Below, piece after piece: positions 24,949-35,610 of a stretch of DNA of 64,000 nt; within the stretch, counting starts at the first letter, position 1; every line of letters begins with the position of its first letter. This DNA is from Nannochloris sp. 'desiccata' (taxonomy: Eukaryota > Chlorophyta > Trebouxiophyceae > Chlorellales > Chlorellaceae). The notes beneath the pieces were generated by a model. The model was not told where the DNA came from. It ran no database searches and saw only the letters and a list, made by a program, of their open reading frames with translations. The stretch spans positions 62,001 to 126,000 of the forward strand of contig JAGTXX020000015.1 of assembly GCA_019044685.2 (NCBI GenBank), in the 5' to 3' direction. The position numbers and the translations under genes were made by a program.

Positions 24949-27900
24949 ATGGCTGGGCCTGCGCGTCCTGAAGACGACTCTATGGGCGAGGAGGAGCCTG
25001 AGGTTGAAGAAGAAGAAGAAGAAGAAGTCCCCGAGGACGATTTCTTTGAGGCCGACGCTTCTGCAGAACTCACCGAGGATGAAGATCAAGGTGAAGAGTA
25101 TGAAAGTGATGACGATGCGGTGAGTTTAGAGGCGATTACTATTTATAAAATGGACAATGCGGGGTTAACCGTGGATATTATTTGATGACCAGAGCTTGGC
25201 AGAGTATCTTTCCCGCCAAGCATTTTTCATCTTTGATCGAGTTGTTCACCTGTTGTCCCCGTTTTTTGCCTGTGTTTCTCATTGCAGGAGGTTGATCACG
25301 CCGCAGCCAAGGAGATTGCCAAGAAGGAACGCGAGCGTTTAAAGAATCAAGAAAAAATGAGGAAGGAGCAGGTGGAGAAAATGCGCTCGCAGTTGAACAC
25401 TGATGCTGCCCATGGAGAGGTAAGAAATATCGTGTTTACATCATTAGGGTTGCATACAGGAACTTTAATCACTGTGTCACTGAGTTACCTCAACCTTTCA
25501 ACCAACTCTTTTTTTCTTTTCGAAATTGTGTATTATGATCACTACAGGCCGCCCGAGGCAAAAAGCGTCTTGAGTTCTTGCTCAAGCAAGCCGAAGTCTT
25601 CCAGCATTTCGCCCCTGTCGCTGCCTCTGCTGAGGAGAAGAAGAAGAAACGCGGTCGCCATGGTGGTTTCACAGAAGAGCAAGAAGATCAGGAACTTCTC
25701 CGGGATGAGGAAGAAGAAGGAGAGATGGCTGGCCATCGTTTACAGGTGCAACCTTCCATCATCGGTCACGGTAAAATGCGTGAATACCAAATCCAGGGTC
25801 TCAACTGGCTTATCCATTTATATGACAACGGGATCAACGGCATTTTGGCAGATGAGATGGGTCTTGGAAAAACTCTTCAAACCATCTCTTTATTGGCCTA
25901 CCTTCGCGAATTCCGTGGTATCACTGGCCCTCATATGATCATTGTACCTAAATCCACTTTACATAACTGGCTTGCTGAGTTCCGTCGTTGGTGCCCTGTC
26001 ATCAAAGCGGTGAAATTCCACGGTAATGCGGAAGTAAGACAACACCAGAAGGATACTCTTGTCCAGCCTGGCAAGTTTGATGTGGTGGTGACTTCCTACG
26101 AAATGGTTATTAAAGAGAAAAACCATTGGAAGAAATTCCACTGGAGATATATCATCATCGATGAGGCACATCGTATTAAAAATGAAAATTCAATCTTGTC
26201 AAAAGTCGTTCGCATGCTTCGTACCAATTACCGTCTTTTGATCACGGGTACCCCTCTTCAGAACAATCTTCACGAGTTATGGGCTCTTCTAAATTTTTTA
26301 TTGCCCGAAGTGTTCTCCTCTGCTGAAAAGTTCGATGAATGGTTCCAGATTAGCTCTACAGGAGAAGGTGGGAAAGAAGGCGAAGCGGAAGTCGTTCAGC
26401 AATTGCATAAAGTGCTGCGTCCTTTCTTACTCCGTCGTTTGAAGAGTGATGTAGAGAAAAGTCTACCCCCCAAAAAGGAGACTATCTTGAAGATTGGTAT
26501 GTCCGATATGCAGAGGAAATACTATGCTGCTTTGCTTCAGAAAGATATGGAGGCAGTGACGGGCGGAGCTGACCGCTCCAGACTTTTGAACATTGTGATG
26601 CAGTTGCGTAAATGTTGCAATCATCCTTACTTGTTCCAAGGTGCTGAACCTGGCCCTCCTTATCTTGCTGGGGAGCATTTGGTTGAAAATTCTGGCAAGA
26701 TGGTGTTGCTAGATAAATTGTTGCCAAAATTGAAATCTCGTGGTTCTCGTGTGCTGATTTTCTCCCAGATGACCCGTATGATTGATATTTTGGAGGATTA
26801 TTGCATGTACCGTGGCTATGGATACTGCAGGATCGATGGTAACACCTCTGGTGATGATCGTGAGTCTCAGATCGATGATTACAATTCTGAAGGATCTGAT
26901 AAATTTGTATTCTTGCTGTCTACCCGTGCTGGTGGTCTTGGTATCAATCTCTATACCGCAGATATTGTCGTTCTGTATGACTCTGATTGGAACCCTCAGA
27001 TGGATCTTCAAGCCATGGATCGTGCTCATCGTATTGGTCAAAAGAAAGAAGTACAGGTCTTCCGTTTTGCCACTGAAAACTCTATTGAAGAGAAGGTTAT
27101 TGAAAAGGCCTATAAGAAGCTTCGTTTAGATGCTTTGGTTATACAACAGGGTCGTTTGGTAGAAAACACCAAGAGTGTCAACAAGGATGACTTGCTTAGC
27201 ATGGTCAGATATGGTGCTGAAATGGTCTTCTCTTCAGAACCTTCCAAGATTACTGCAGAAGATATCGACGATATCATCAAAAAGGGTGAGACTTCTACTG
27301 CTGAGCTCAATGGCAAGCTTCAGAACTTCTCTGAAAATGCGATGAAATTCACCATGGATGGTGGAATGTCAGTTTACGAATTTGAAGAGAAAGAAAAGGA
27401 ACCTGAGAATGTCGACCAGGTAGATCAACTCAAGCAGTTGATGGGTGCCAATTGGGTAGATCCCCCAAAGCGTGATAGAAAGCGTGTTATCAGTTACGCT
27501 GAAAATCAAGCTGCGGCAAGAAAGGGTGAAGCCAAGCCTGCCGGCCCTCGTCTTACCAAGATGCCCAACTTACCCGACTACCAATTCTACAACACAGCTC
27601 GTTTGACTGAACTCTACAAGAAGCAAGAAGCTTTGGAGCTGTTTGCTCACGAACAAAGCAAAAAAGAAGCTGCTATGCGTGCTGCCGGCTCTTCTGATGA
27701 GATCATTGTCAAGGAGCTTGCACCAACCCCTGAAGACCCCCAGCCTTTGACTGACGCTGAGCTTGCGGAACGTGATGAGCTTCTCGGCCAAGGTCTTTCT
27801 AACTGGAGTCGTCGTGACTTCAATGCCTTTGTTCGTGCTTGTGAACGACATGGCCGTACTGCTCTTGCCGAGATTGCCAAAGAAGTCGAGGGCAAAACTG

Positions 27901-28463
27901 AACAGGAGGTTCGCGATTATGCTGCAATCTTCTTCTCTCGGGGTCCTACCCACCTTAACGATGCTGAACGCATCTTCAAGAATATTGAACGTGGTGAGCA
28001 GCGTATCCAGAGACAGGAAGCCATCATGCACGCCATTGCCGCAAAACTCGACAAATATAAAAACCCTTGGCAAGAACTCAAACTCCAGTACGGTCCTGCT
28101 AAAGGAAAGGCTTATACTGAAGAGGAAGATCGATTCCTTGTCTGTATGATGCATAAGCTTGGGTATGGTGCTTGGGACGAGTTGAAAGCTGAAGTACGGA
28201 ACACTTGGCGCTTTCGTTTTGATTGGTATATCAAGAGTAGAACACCTCAGGAGCTGGCTAGACGGTGTGAGACGTTGATTCGTTTAATTGAAAAGGAGAA
28301 TGAAGAAGATGAGGAGAGGACTGCAGCGAAGAAGAAGGCTGGTGGTGCTTCCAAGGCGCCTTCTGAAGCACCCGCTGCTGCTGGTGCTACTGGTGGGGGT
28401 AAGAAGCGTAAAGATAGTGCTGTTGCTGATGGCGAGCCTTCTGGAAAGAAGGGTAAAGACTAG
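24949..28463 (+). CDS. ISWI: ISWI-class SNF2 chromatin-remodelling ATPase
   Basis: Exons 24949..25119, 25288..25419 and 25548..28463 (introns 168 and 128 nt, both phase 0) encode 1072 aa. An acidic N-terminus leads into the AutoN-like basic region (AARGKKRLEFLLKQAEVFQH). The two RecA lobes follow: GILADEMGLGKTLQT, DEAH in IIDEAHRIKNEN, LLITGTPLQNNLHELW, then RVLIFSQMTRMIDILEDY, LLSTRAGGLGINL and AMDRAHRIGQKKEV. After them come the NegC/HAND region, SANT (SNWSRRDFNAFVRACERHGR) and SLIDE (YTEEEDRFLVCMMHKLGYGA), the full order of ISWI proteins. It slides and spaces nucleosomes as the motor of ACF/CHRAC-like complexes. The tail is Lys-rich, a likely nuclear signal. Length and order match the family. 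Confidence 0.95.
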
Positions 28464-28932
28464 TGATCTCTTATAGCTGGTTTCTTCTACATGCAGTGTT
28501 GTTTATAGATTTTCTTGGAAATTTCTCTTTTTCCTTGGCTTATTTTCATTTTATCCCGGCTTCTTCATTTTTCTGTTTACAAGAGCACAGATTCATTTCG
28601 GAGTGTAACATGTAGTCGATCTTAGTAGAGTTACTGATGATTTACATAGTAAAAACTGGTGCTCGCCAAAAAAACAAAGGGGGAGAAAAATCAAGGATAT
28701 TTAGGTATTTAATAATACGTTCAAGTACCGCAAAAGCTTTTATTATTTTTTATTTAGAAGATAAAAATTCACTCATGCGTTCTAATCAATCAAAACAAAG
28801 AGAAAGAAAACGTAGATCGGGCAACACAAACATCACAAAATTGATTGAGTAGTAGTTCTCTTCTATTATCTTTCCCCATAAACCGCTGAAAATACGTTTC
28901 AAAACCCGAAAGGTGCGCCTACTTTGAATGGC
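28464..28932. other. convergent 3' spacer
   Basis: 3' UTRs of ISWI (+) and the UVR-ApaG gene (-). A-rich on + from 28650 to 28830. No gene-like frame with a recognisable domain, and no repeat. Confidence 0.45.
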
Positions 28933-29742
28933 TTAAATATCTTTGGGGCCCTGAGTACTCAACCCAAACTTGGCAATATAAACCAAGAAGCTGGTATTCC
29001 AGTTATCATTCGGTCCTACCCTGCTGTAGAACTCAAAATGCCCTTCCATACTACCCTCATTGGTGTTTAACGGGCACCCGCTTTGGTATTCAAAGCTCTC
29101 CCCAGCTGCGAGTTCAGGGAACTGACCTACAACACCCTGTCCAGTCACTTCCCGCTGTCTACCAGTAGAATCAGTGACAATCCATTGGCGTGACATCAGT
29201 TTTACTGTTGTAGGGTGTGATTCGTTTGTGATTTTGATCTTGTAGGCGAAAAGATAGTTATTGTATTCAGGGCGGGATTCATTGGGCAGGTAGGAAGCTT
29301 GGACAGTGACACGAATGCCTTCTGTTACGCGGGTGGATGATGTAGACGGAGGTTCAGGTGGAGGGGGTTGCAGCTCACGGAGTTGGTCTCTCAGTAAGGC
29401 TGCGTCACCAAAGCGTTCCTCCTTCACCGCCAAATCAAGCTCCATTTCAAGGGACAACAAAGGGTCCTTTTGTTGAACCGTTTTGATAGCGTCTCGAACT
29501 TTTGCAGCTGCGGCGTAGTCTTCGGCTCTGATTACGGCGTCCAGTGCAGACTTGAGTTCGTCAAGGGCCATCTCTGATACTAAATCATCCACGGACTTGG
29601 TTGCGATTGACTCTACTGGACTGGAATAATTAGAGACAAGGGTCACTACACGCTTTCTATTCATATGAGGGGTCTGTCGAGGCTGGAAGACAGCGCTCGT
29701 CGGCCCCATGGCAATTTTGCCAACATGGCAAAAACCAGCCAT
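28933..29742 (-). CDS. UVR motif plus ApaG (DUF525) domain protein
   Basis: A minus-strand single exon of 269 aa. A basic leader of about 50 residues (PRQTPHMNRKRVVTLVSNYS) suggests organelle import. A paired helical region at about 65-125 contains UVR-like units (ELKSALDAVIRAEDYAAAAK and DLAVKEERFGDAALLRDQL). The ApaG beta-sandwich follows at about 145-262: a VQASYLPNES strand, YLFAYKIKITNES, RQWIVTDSTGR, VVGQFPELAAGESFEY and GSMEGHFEFYS. UVR motifs mediate contacts with Clp or Mcs-type chaperones. ApaG folds are protein-interaction modules also found in F-box proteins and PolDIP2. A role as an organelle protease adaptor is an inference, by analogy with the plastid ClpF (UVR plus YccV). Confidence 0.8.
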   Translation of the reverse strand: MAGFCHVGKIAMGPTSAVFQPRQTPHMNRKRVVTLVSNYSSPVESIATKSVDDLVSEMALDELKSALDAVIRAEDYAAAAKVRDAIKTVQQKDPLLSLEMELDLAVKEERFGDAALLRDQLRELQPPPPEPPSTSSTRVTEGIRVTVQASYLPNESRPEYNNYLFAYKIKITNESHPTTVKLMSRQWIVTDSTGRQREVTGQGVVGQFPELAAGESFEYQSGCPLNTNEGSMEGHFEFYSRVGPNDNWNTSFLVYIAKFGLSTQGPKDI

Positions 29743-30003
29743 AACTCTGCGATGTAGGGCACTCGCGCTGCTAGCGGCTGAGACCCAAGAAGTAAGTGTT
29801 CATGTTAAACCACGAGGGAGCCTGGGGGTATCTAAATCAAGAGGACAGAGCATGCTAAGCGTTGGATACGCTGTGCTGCGGTTTTGGAGGCAAAACTTTT
29901 ATTTGAAGTTCGTATCTGATGGTCCATCTAATTCTCTATTAATTTTCCAAAACATTACACAGATGTCATTTGACACATTTTGACCACTGAAATATACCCG
30001 GTG
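29743..30003. promoter_or_regulatory. shared divergent promoter region (UVR-ApaG / carrier)
   Basis: 261 bp between start codons. The half next to the carrier gene is AT-rich. No defined site was recognised. Confidence 0.35.
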
Positions 30004-30876
30004 ATGGCGGACAAGGGCACCACTTGGGGCAAACTTTGCCTCTCTGCCATTTCAGCAGGCTCTGCAGAAACGACAACATACCCTTTAGATTTCATTAAGA
30101 CCCGCCTGCAGATGCATCAAGCACATGTGCCACAACCACTTGTCACCACTGTCACAACGATCATCCGCCAAGAAGGTTTTAAAGCCATGTATGCCGGCGT
30201 CTCTGCAGCCGTCCTCCGCCATTTGCCATACACTTCGATTAGAGTGTCTACTTTTGAGAGTCTCAGAAACTGGGCACAGCGTAGAGAAAATACCACCCAG
30301 ATCTCCCTCCCGTCTCTCCTAGTTTTTGGAATGTTCTCCGGTGCCCTAGGACAAGCTGCAGCGGTGCCCGCAGATTTGATAAAAATACGCCTCCAAAGTT
30401 GTTCTCTAGAAGTTAAACCAAGTCTACTAGCTACTTTTCAACAGATAGTCCGACAAGAAGGCATTATAGGCCTTTGGAGAGGAAGCACCCCTGCAATACA
30501 ACGTGCAGCTTTAGTTAATTTAGGTGAATTGACAACTTATGATATAGCCAAAAGGAATATTTTACATAGCGGTGTTCTCGGTACTGGGAAAGACACATTA
30601 CTCGTACATGTAGCAAGCAGTATGTGTAGTGGATTCGTCTCAGCCGCTGTGAGTACCCCTGCAGATGTAGTAAAGACCAGATTAATGAGTCAAGACCCGG
30701 TAAAGCCGCAATTTTCAGGAATGGTTGATTGCTTCCAAAAGACGGTAGAGAAGGAAGGAGTCCGAGGGCTATATAAAGGATTTTTGCCGACTTGGGCGAG
30801 ATTGGGACCCTGGCAACTGACGTTCTGGGTAACATTTGAACAGCTAAGGATATTACAAGGCATGGACGGGTTCTGA
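30004..30876 (+). CDS. Mitochondrial carrier family transporter (UCP/DIC-like)
   Basis: Single exon, 290 aa, starting at the first ATG (30004); an upstream in-frame extension lacks an ATG. Three repeats of about 95 residues each carry the carrier signature: PLDFIKTRLQ, PADLIKIRLQ and PADVVKTRLM, with the matching G-x-x-G parts (GFKAMYAGVSAAVLR, GIIGLWRGSTPAIQR, GVRGLYKGFLPTWAR). GPWQLTFWVTFEQLR at the end and the RLQMHQ after the first motif resemble the uncoupling protein/dicarboxylate/oxoglutarate carrier branch. It is an inner-membrane exchanger, and the substrate cannot be settled from sequence. It converges closely on the SOUL gene, with only 71 bp between stops. Confidence 0.88.
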   Translation: MADKGTTWGKLCLSAISAGSAETTTYPLDFIKTRLQMHQAHVPQPLVTTVTTIIRQEGFKAMYAGVSAAVLRHLPYTSIRVSTFESLRNWAQRRENTTQISLPSLLVFGMFSGALGQAAAVPADLIKIRLQSCSLEVKPSLLATFQQIVRQEGIIGLWRGSTPAIQRAALVNLGELTTYDIAKRNILHSGVLGTGKDTLLVHVASSMCSGFVSAAVSTPADVVKTRLMSQDPVKPQFSGMVDCFQKTVEKEGVRGLYKGFLPTWARLGPWQLTFWVTFEQLRILQGMDGF

Positions 30877-30947
30877 GAGCAAAAGCGGGAAAATCAAACA
30901 GGCATTCTTTTCTATTCTATTATATTTATTTGCTTTATATAATTCTT

Positions 30948-31691
30948 TCAAGAAGAAGCGACATCATCATTCACTTCTAACAAAACTTCATTACGACGCA
31001 TCCAGCTAGGAGCAAACGGAGGATGGTACTGCCACAAGTGCACGTGACTACTCAATGGTTTCACCCCTGCCTTGGCTAGTACCGCCCTCAATTCATTTGC
31101 CTTATTATCCATTTCTTCCTGGTTAGGACCTCTTCCACTCCAGGTGAGCGCAGCCAAAGTACGAGAAGGTATTTCTTTGATGATTACTTTATCGTTGACT
31201 GGCTTGGGCAAAGTTTCTTTTGTGTATTTTGAAGGCATGATGAAAGAAACTTTGTAAGTGTCGGCGGTGACAGCTTCCGCGGTGACAGGAGATGTCATGG
31301 CGATTTTCTCACTAGGCAAAGGTGAAGATTCTAAAGTAACCGGGCTGGTCATAGCGACTGTACTGCTAGAGGAGGTAGAATTACCAGGGGCGATATTCTT
31401 GCCGAAAATAAAGCCGGCAATGGCACGGAATCCGTTTGATAAAGCTTCACGCATGGCCATATTTTCAAAGGTGACTTCTGCAACAAGAACAGGAGCATAC
31501 CGGCGAATCTCTGCTACAGGGCGAACGCGACCGAGCCAATCTTTTTTAGAACCAAGAGTGCGGACGATAGAATATTTAGGTTTCTCACATTTCTTGTCAA
31601 CCTCCCAATAAGTGAGCCCATGCCAAGCAGCCACAAGGGCTACAGCAACGCCAGCTGCTGTGCCTACGCCAATTGCTACGCCGTTTGCCAT
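30948..31691 (-). CDS. SOUL family heme-binding protein
   Basis: A minus-strand single exon of 247 aa. A hydrophobic N-terminal segment (VAIGVGTAAGVAVALVAAWH) is probably a membrane anchor. The SOUL/HBP fold follows: EIRRYAPVLVAEVTFE, FRAIAGFIFGKN, two copies of IAMTSPVT-like words (VAMTSPVTLES and IAMTSPVTAEA), YKVSFIMPSKYT, RTLAALTWSG and the closing MRRNEVLLEV strand. SOUL proteins bind heme or tetrapyrroles. Algal forms occur in the eyespot, plastid or cytosol. The duplication of the MTSPVT element and the Ser/Thr loop before it are within family variation. Localisation is not clear. Confidence 0.85.
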   Translation of the reverse strand: MANGVAIGVGTAAGVAVALVAAWHGLTYWEVDKKCEKPKYSIVRTLGSKKDWLGRVRPVAEIRRYAPVLVAEVTFENMAMREALSNGFRAIAGFIFGKNIAPGNSTSSSSTVAMTSPVTLESSPLPSEKIAMTSPVTAEAVTADTYKVSFIMPSKYTKETLPKPVNDKVIIKEIPSRTLAALTWSGRGPNQEEMDNKANELRAVLAKAGVKPLSSHVHLWQYHPPFAPSWMRRNEVLLEVNDDVASS

Positions 31692-32056
31692 AATAATTTA
31701 GAGATGTGCTGATTCTCAAAATTTGTGATCTTGTTTGTGGATTCGTAAATACAAGGGCCTTGTGTAGTCTTTGTCCGCCGTCAATAGCTTGACAACACCT
31801 GTTGATACAGAATTAGAGTAATAGTAGGAATAATATAAGCTTCTAGAGATTTATGACAATAATTTTCTGTGGCCACGGCTGGGTTCTTTCTTCTTCTTCG
31901 CTAGAACATGGTCAGCCAACACCCTCAATTTCAACGCATTACTCGTGCATTGCACCACAGATTCATTGTTATGTATCGATCTTTCCATCCACTAACAGTA
32001 CTAAAAGGATACAGCAAATTTAACACTCAAATACCTGAGATTCAAATTGCTTCAAC
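31692..32056. promoter_or_regulatory. shared divergent promoter region (SOUL / fibrillin)
   Basis: 365 bp between start codons. An overlapping + open frame from 31908 (72 codons) ends inside the fibrillin gene and has no domain. No specific site was recognised. Confidence 0.35.
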
Positions 32057-33511
32057 ATGGACAGAGGTTGCCAACTTCTCTCCAACACACTTAAAGTGGC
32101 ACCTTTCTGCACCCAGACACCAATAAATAGAAGATTTCTCAATACCCAAGCTTCAAAACAGCTTTTTAATGGTCGTCGCTCCCTCTCTGTAGCAGCAATC
32201 ACCGCCGCCGCCGCCGCCGCAACTGCTCCACAACAAACTACCTCTCTTGTCTTACCTCTTCTCGGCAAGAACTCTGCGTCTTCTGACATTAAAACCATTT
32301 TAGAATGCCTTTCTGGCGTCACTGGACGCGGCAAAGGTGGCATGACACCTGACCTTCAAACAAAATTCGATGCCGCTGTGGAGTGCTTGGAAAATTCAAA
32401 TAGTAGTGGTCTTTCTTCCCCTACTGCTTCTCCATTACTAGAAGGACGTTGGAGACTGCTATATACCAGTAGACCTGGTACAGCTTCCCCTATTCAACGC
32501 TCTTTTACTGGAGTTGATGCTTTCACCGTCTATCAAGAAATCTGCTTCCCTCCTCTTTCACCAACCCCAACCACTCTCTGGGCCTCCGCTGCAACAGCTA
32601 CAGCAGACAAGAAGAAGGAGAAGAAGACTGCCCTTCCTGCTATTCCCCGTGTCAATAATATCGTAGATTTCGGTCCCGAGGTCGGTCTTCTCAAAGTAGA
32701 AGCTGAGGCATCGACAGATACAAGGCCTTTACCAGGCTTTACCCCTCGAAAAGGCAAAGGCCTCCCCTTTGGGATTCTGGGCGTCTCCTCGACCGCCCTT
32801 CCTGCCGCTAAAAATGTGCGAATTGATTTCCAATTCGATCAAGCTGCCTTCTACTTTAAGAAATTACCATTTACGATCCCCTACCCTGTGCCTTTCAAGC
32901 TGCTGGGCGATGAAACCAAAGGGTGGATCGATGTCACATATCTAAGCAAAGACGGGAAATTTAGATTGACAAGAGGAAATAAAGGCACGTTATTCGTGTT
33001 GGTTAAAGACGACCCCCCACGAAAACAATTAATAGAGCGTATAGGTGCAAAAGCATCCGATGAAGAGTTGGCAGAACTCGTTGAAAAGACAGCAGCGCAA
33101 GGTGGAGGGGTGAAACTTCCTGCCAAAAGTACAGTTGCTACTGGAAATTGGAGATTAATTTGGACAAAACAAGGCAGTACAGCCAACCCTTTACAAAAAG
33201 CTTTAGCCGGATCTGTCCGTAATTGGCAATTAATTAGCAATGACGGTAAAAAGTTAGAAAATAGAGTAGAATTGCTGCCTGGAGTACGTGTTCGAGCTTT
33301 GGCAGACTCAGAGCCCGACAGCGACACTCGTACCGGAGTAGAAATAAATGAAGTCATAATAGAAATTGGGCCTTTGAAGCTGCCTTTACCTATTAAACAA
33401 GATGCAAGGGGTTATATTGATTGGTTGTATCTAGATGAAAATATGAGAATAACTCAAGGAAGCAAGGGGAGTGTGTTTGTCCATGTACGGGATGTGACTC
33501 TGAAGGAGTAA
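32057..33511 (+). CDS. Plastid lipid-associated protein with two PAP/fibrillin domains
   Basis: Single exon, 484 aa. The first 55-60 residues form a Ser/Thr/Arg leader ending in an Ala run, likely a plastid transit peptide. Two PAP/fibrillin units follow. Unit 1 (about 75-330) contains LLEGRWRLLYTSRPGT, NIVDFGPEVGLLKVEAE, VRIDFQFDQAAFYFK, GWIDVTYLSKDGKFRLTRG and KGTLFVLVK. Unit 2 (about 335-480) repeats the order: VATGNWRLIWTKQGST, VEINEVIIEIGPLKLPL, GYIDWLYLDENMRITQG and KGSVFVHVR. These lipocalin-like domains bind lipids at plastoglobules, thylakoids and the stroma. Each ends in the same Gly-Asn/Ser-Lys-Gly turn, so the second probably arose by internal duplication. Confidence 0.88.
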   Translation: MDRGCQLLSNTLKVAPFCTQTPINRRFLNTQASKQLFNGRRSLSVAAITAAAAAATAPQQTTSLVLPLLGKNSASSDIKTILECLSGVTGRGKGGMTPDLQTKFDAAVECLENSNSSGLSSPTASPLLEGRWRLLYTSRPGTASPIQRSFTGVDAFTVYQEICFPPLSPTPTTLWASAATATADKKKEKKTALPAIPRVNNIVDFGPEVGLLKVEAEASTDTRPLPGFTPRKGKGLPFGILGVSSTALPAAKNVRIDFQFDQAAFYFKKLPFTIPYPVPFKLLGDETKGWIDVTYLSKDGKFRLTRGNKGTLFVLVKDDPPRKQLIERIGAKASDEELAELVEKTAAQGGGVKLPAKSTVATGNWRLIWTKQGSTANPLQKALAGSVRNWQLISNDGKKLENRVELLPGVRVRALADSEPDSDTRTGVEINEVIIEIGPLKLPLPIKQDARGYIDWLYLDENMRITQGSKGSVFVHVRDVTLKE

Positions 33512-33702
33512 GTAATATTCAATTGTTTGGGCCTATCTTTGAGTTGAATTATTGATTAACTATCACTTTGAAGAATTGGAATAGGTAAAAGATGGTATTG
33601 AATCAGTTTTAAGCGTCAATTTTAAAAATTTGTTCGTCAACAAACAACCAAAAACAAGCTTGGCAATTTTTCAACGTCAAATATTTAAATAATGTAGAAA
33701 AT

Positions 33703-34559
33703 TCATGACTTCGACGGTTTAAAGATGGCGTTTTTATAGTACTTCAACTGCTCTATACTTTCCCGAATATCCGACATTGCAGTATGTCGATTCGCCTTCT
33801 TTGGTCCTCTACCGTACTGCCTTGGAAACCACCGTCGACACAGCTCTCCAATACTTGACACATCAACGATCCTGTAATGAGCATACTCTACAATACTAGG
33901 CATATATTTTCTAAGAAATTGGATATCAACATGAACTGAGTTTCCCGCAATTTGGGCTGCATCAGGTTCAGGGATATGTCTACGAATAAATTCGAGAATA
34001 CGATTTTCTGCCTCAGGTAGTGTAATGGTACTATCCCGTACAGCCTGAGTCAAACCGGATTTACCATGGTTTTCTATGCACCATTCATTCATGCCTGCAA
34101 TGACTTCTTCAGGTTGGTTGATTACAAATTCTTCACCTTCGATTACTTTTTCTAAGGTGCCGTCTGTAAGGATGCATGCTATTTGGAGAATGTGATCATT
34201 TTCTATGTCTAAGCCTGCACTATTTAGTAAAAGAGGTACGTTAATCAGCAAGTAGAGATGATGTAGGTGTCATTATAGGGGGTAAATACTGATTCTAATT
34301 TGCAAGGGCAGCTTTATAATATTATTGAGCGGTGAGCAAAGACGTTGGCAAGCATGTGATTTATGATTTAGGGGTGGAATTGGTAAAGAAGAGCAAATTC
34401 ACCTGTCATTTCTAAGTCTATCCATATTAATGGTTGGCTCAGATGCACCACTTGACCTTCTAATTCTTTTCTGATCTCATTTTTTTGCTCTTCATCTCTA
34501 GCCATGATCTCTTCTGCATTTTCTAAAGCAGCAAAAGAATTCTTGCGATCCGCACGCAT
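33703..34559 (-). CDS. REX2: Oligoribonuclease (DEDDh 3'-5' exoribonuclease, REXO2/Orn)
   Basis: Minus-strand exons 34403..34559 and 33703..34214 (188-nt intron, phase 1) encode 222 aa. The splice join rebuilds the first active-site motif, WIDLEMTG|LDIENDHILQ. The other DEDDh residues are in GNSVHVDIQFLRKYMP (Asp) and ANRHTAMSDIRESIEQLKYY (His, Asp). RWFPRQYGRGPKK is typical of oligoribonucleases. The enzyme degrades 2-5-nt RNA fragments to mononucleotides, usually in mitochondria and sometimes the cytosol or plastid. The start at 34559 is the first in-frame ATG. The open frame continues upstream without ATG, so an extra 5' exon with a targeting leader is possible. The charged N-terminal 45 residues precede the catalytic core. 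Confidence 0.92.
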
Positions 34560-34813
34560 ATCAAGTTTATGTAATGCTGAGTAGATGGAATATACAATTA
34601 TTTTGTTTGCCGCTGTCTGTCTGAAGCCAGCATTGTTCTGAACAGACAAATTTCATTATTTTGTCCCCTACGGTAGTTGTCTTCTGCAGATTGCTTTTAT
34701 CCTACCATTCTCAAAAAATAAAGCCCTTCAATAACTAGCGTTGTCTTGAAGGAAGCTATTGCTCATTATCGCTGTAGCCTACTTCTACAGGATTCAGCTT
34801 TAAAATCCACAAC
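34560..34813. promoter_or_regulatory. shared divergent promoter region (oligoribonuclease / membrane protein)
   Basis: 254 bp between the annotated start codons. It may include an upstream exon of the oligoribonuclease gene, since the frame stays open to about 34649. No defined site was recognised. Confidence 0.3.
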
Positions 34814-35610
34814 ATGCACCGCGTTGGCAACGCACCTGGCTTCTGGAGCCCAGCCATGCCATTTCAGGCACTTAGAACACGCGTCACAGTGCATATGCGT
34901 CCACCCTTGTCGCACAGGGTGCGCTTGGGAGGGGGTTTGATTCCACTGCCTGGCGATTCCAATAAAGCACAAGTGGGGCCCCTTAGAGCTAGCATGGCAG
35001 CAGATGCGCCTTCTTTAGAGAAACAAGAGCCTTCCAAGGGCGAAAATGGGACCTCTTGGTTTTCTAATATTAGTATGTCGCAAATTTTTGATTTCTTTTT
35101 AAAGTTTGCCGTCTCCTTGGCCTGTGCCGGAGTCCTGATGTTCATGTGCAACCTTTGGCTTACCCACTATCATAGTGTAAGTATATAACCAGCATTTGCA
35201 TTCTTTCACTGTTTAATGCATGCATTCACTTTTATAATAATGCAATATGTTTGTTTATGTAGGTGTATCAATTTTTATATGGGTCGGCATCCGGTAATGT
35301 TATTACCGGTGTATCGGCGGTCGTGGGGTTCGCCGCTAAACTTGTCTATGACAAAGTAGAGACATTCCAGTCAGAGAACACCAAGCGGTTAGATAAAATG
35401 GAGGCAGAGACCACCAAGCGGTTCGATAAGTTAGAATTGATTCTCAGCCCACTGACAAAAGATATGGCGGTCATGCAAAATAACATTGCATGGATAAGGG
35501 GAGACTACGGAGTAGTCAATCGCGGGCATCGCCCTTCCAATGAGGTAATCAAGCCCCCCACAGACGAGCCGTTGGAGGATGAAGACAGTTCTGCTGGAAC
35601 GAACCCCTAG
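34814..35610 (+). CDS. Predicted organelle-targeted membrane protein, unknown family
   Basis: Exons 34814..35176 and 35263..35610 (86-nt intron, phase 0) encode 236 aa. I do not recognise the family. The first 60 residues are Arg/His/Pro-rich without acidic residues (PFQALRTRVTVHMRPPLSHR), like a plastid or mitochondrial leader. A strong membrane span follows at about 92-118 (FFLKFAVSLACAGVLMFMCN). A second, weaker hydrophobic stretch starts exon 2 (SGNVITGVSAVVGFAAKLVYD). A short coiled coil repeats K-R-L/F-D-K-(M/L)-E three times (TKRLDKMEAETTKRFDKLE). The tail is acidic and Pro-rich. Good splice consensus on both sides and continuity of frame support it as a real gene. No function is proposed. 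Confidence 0.65.
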
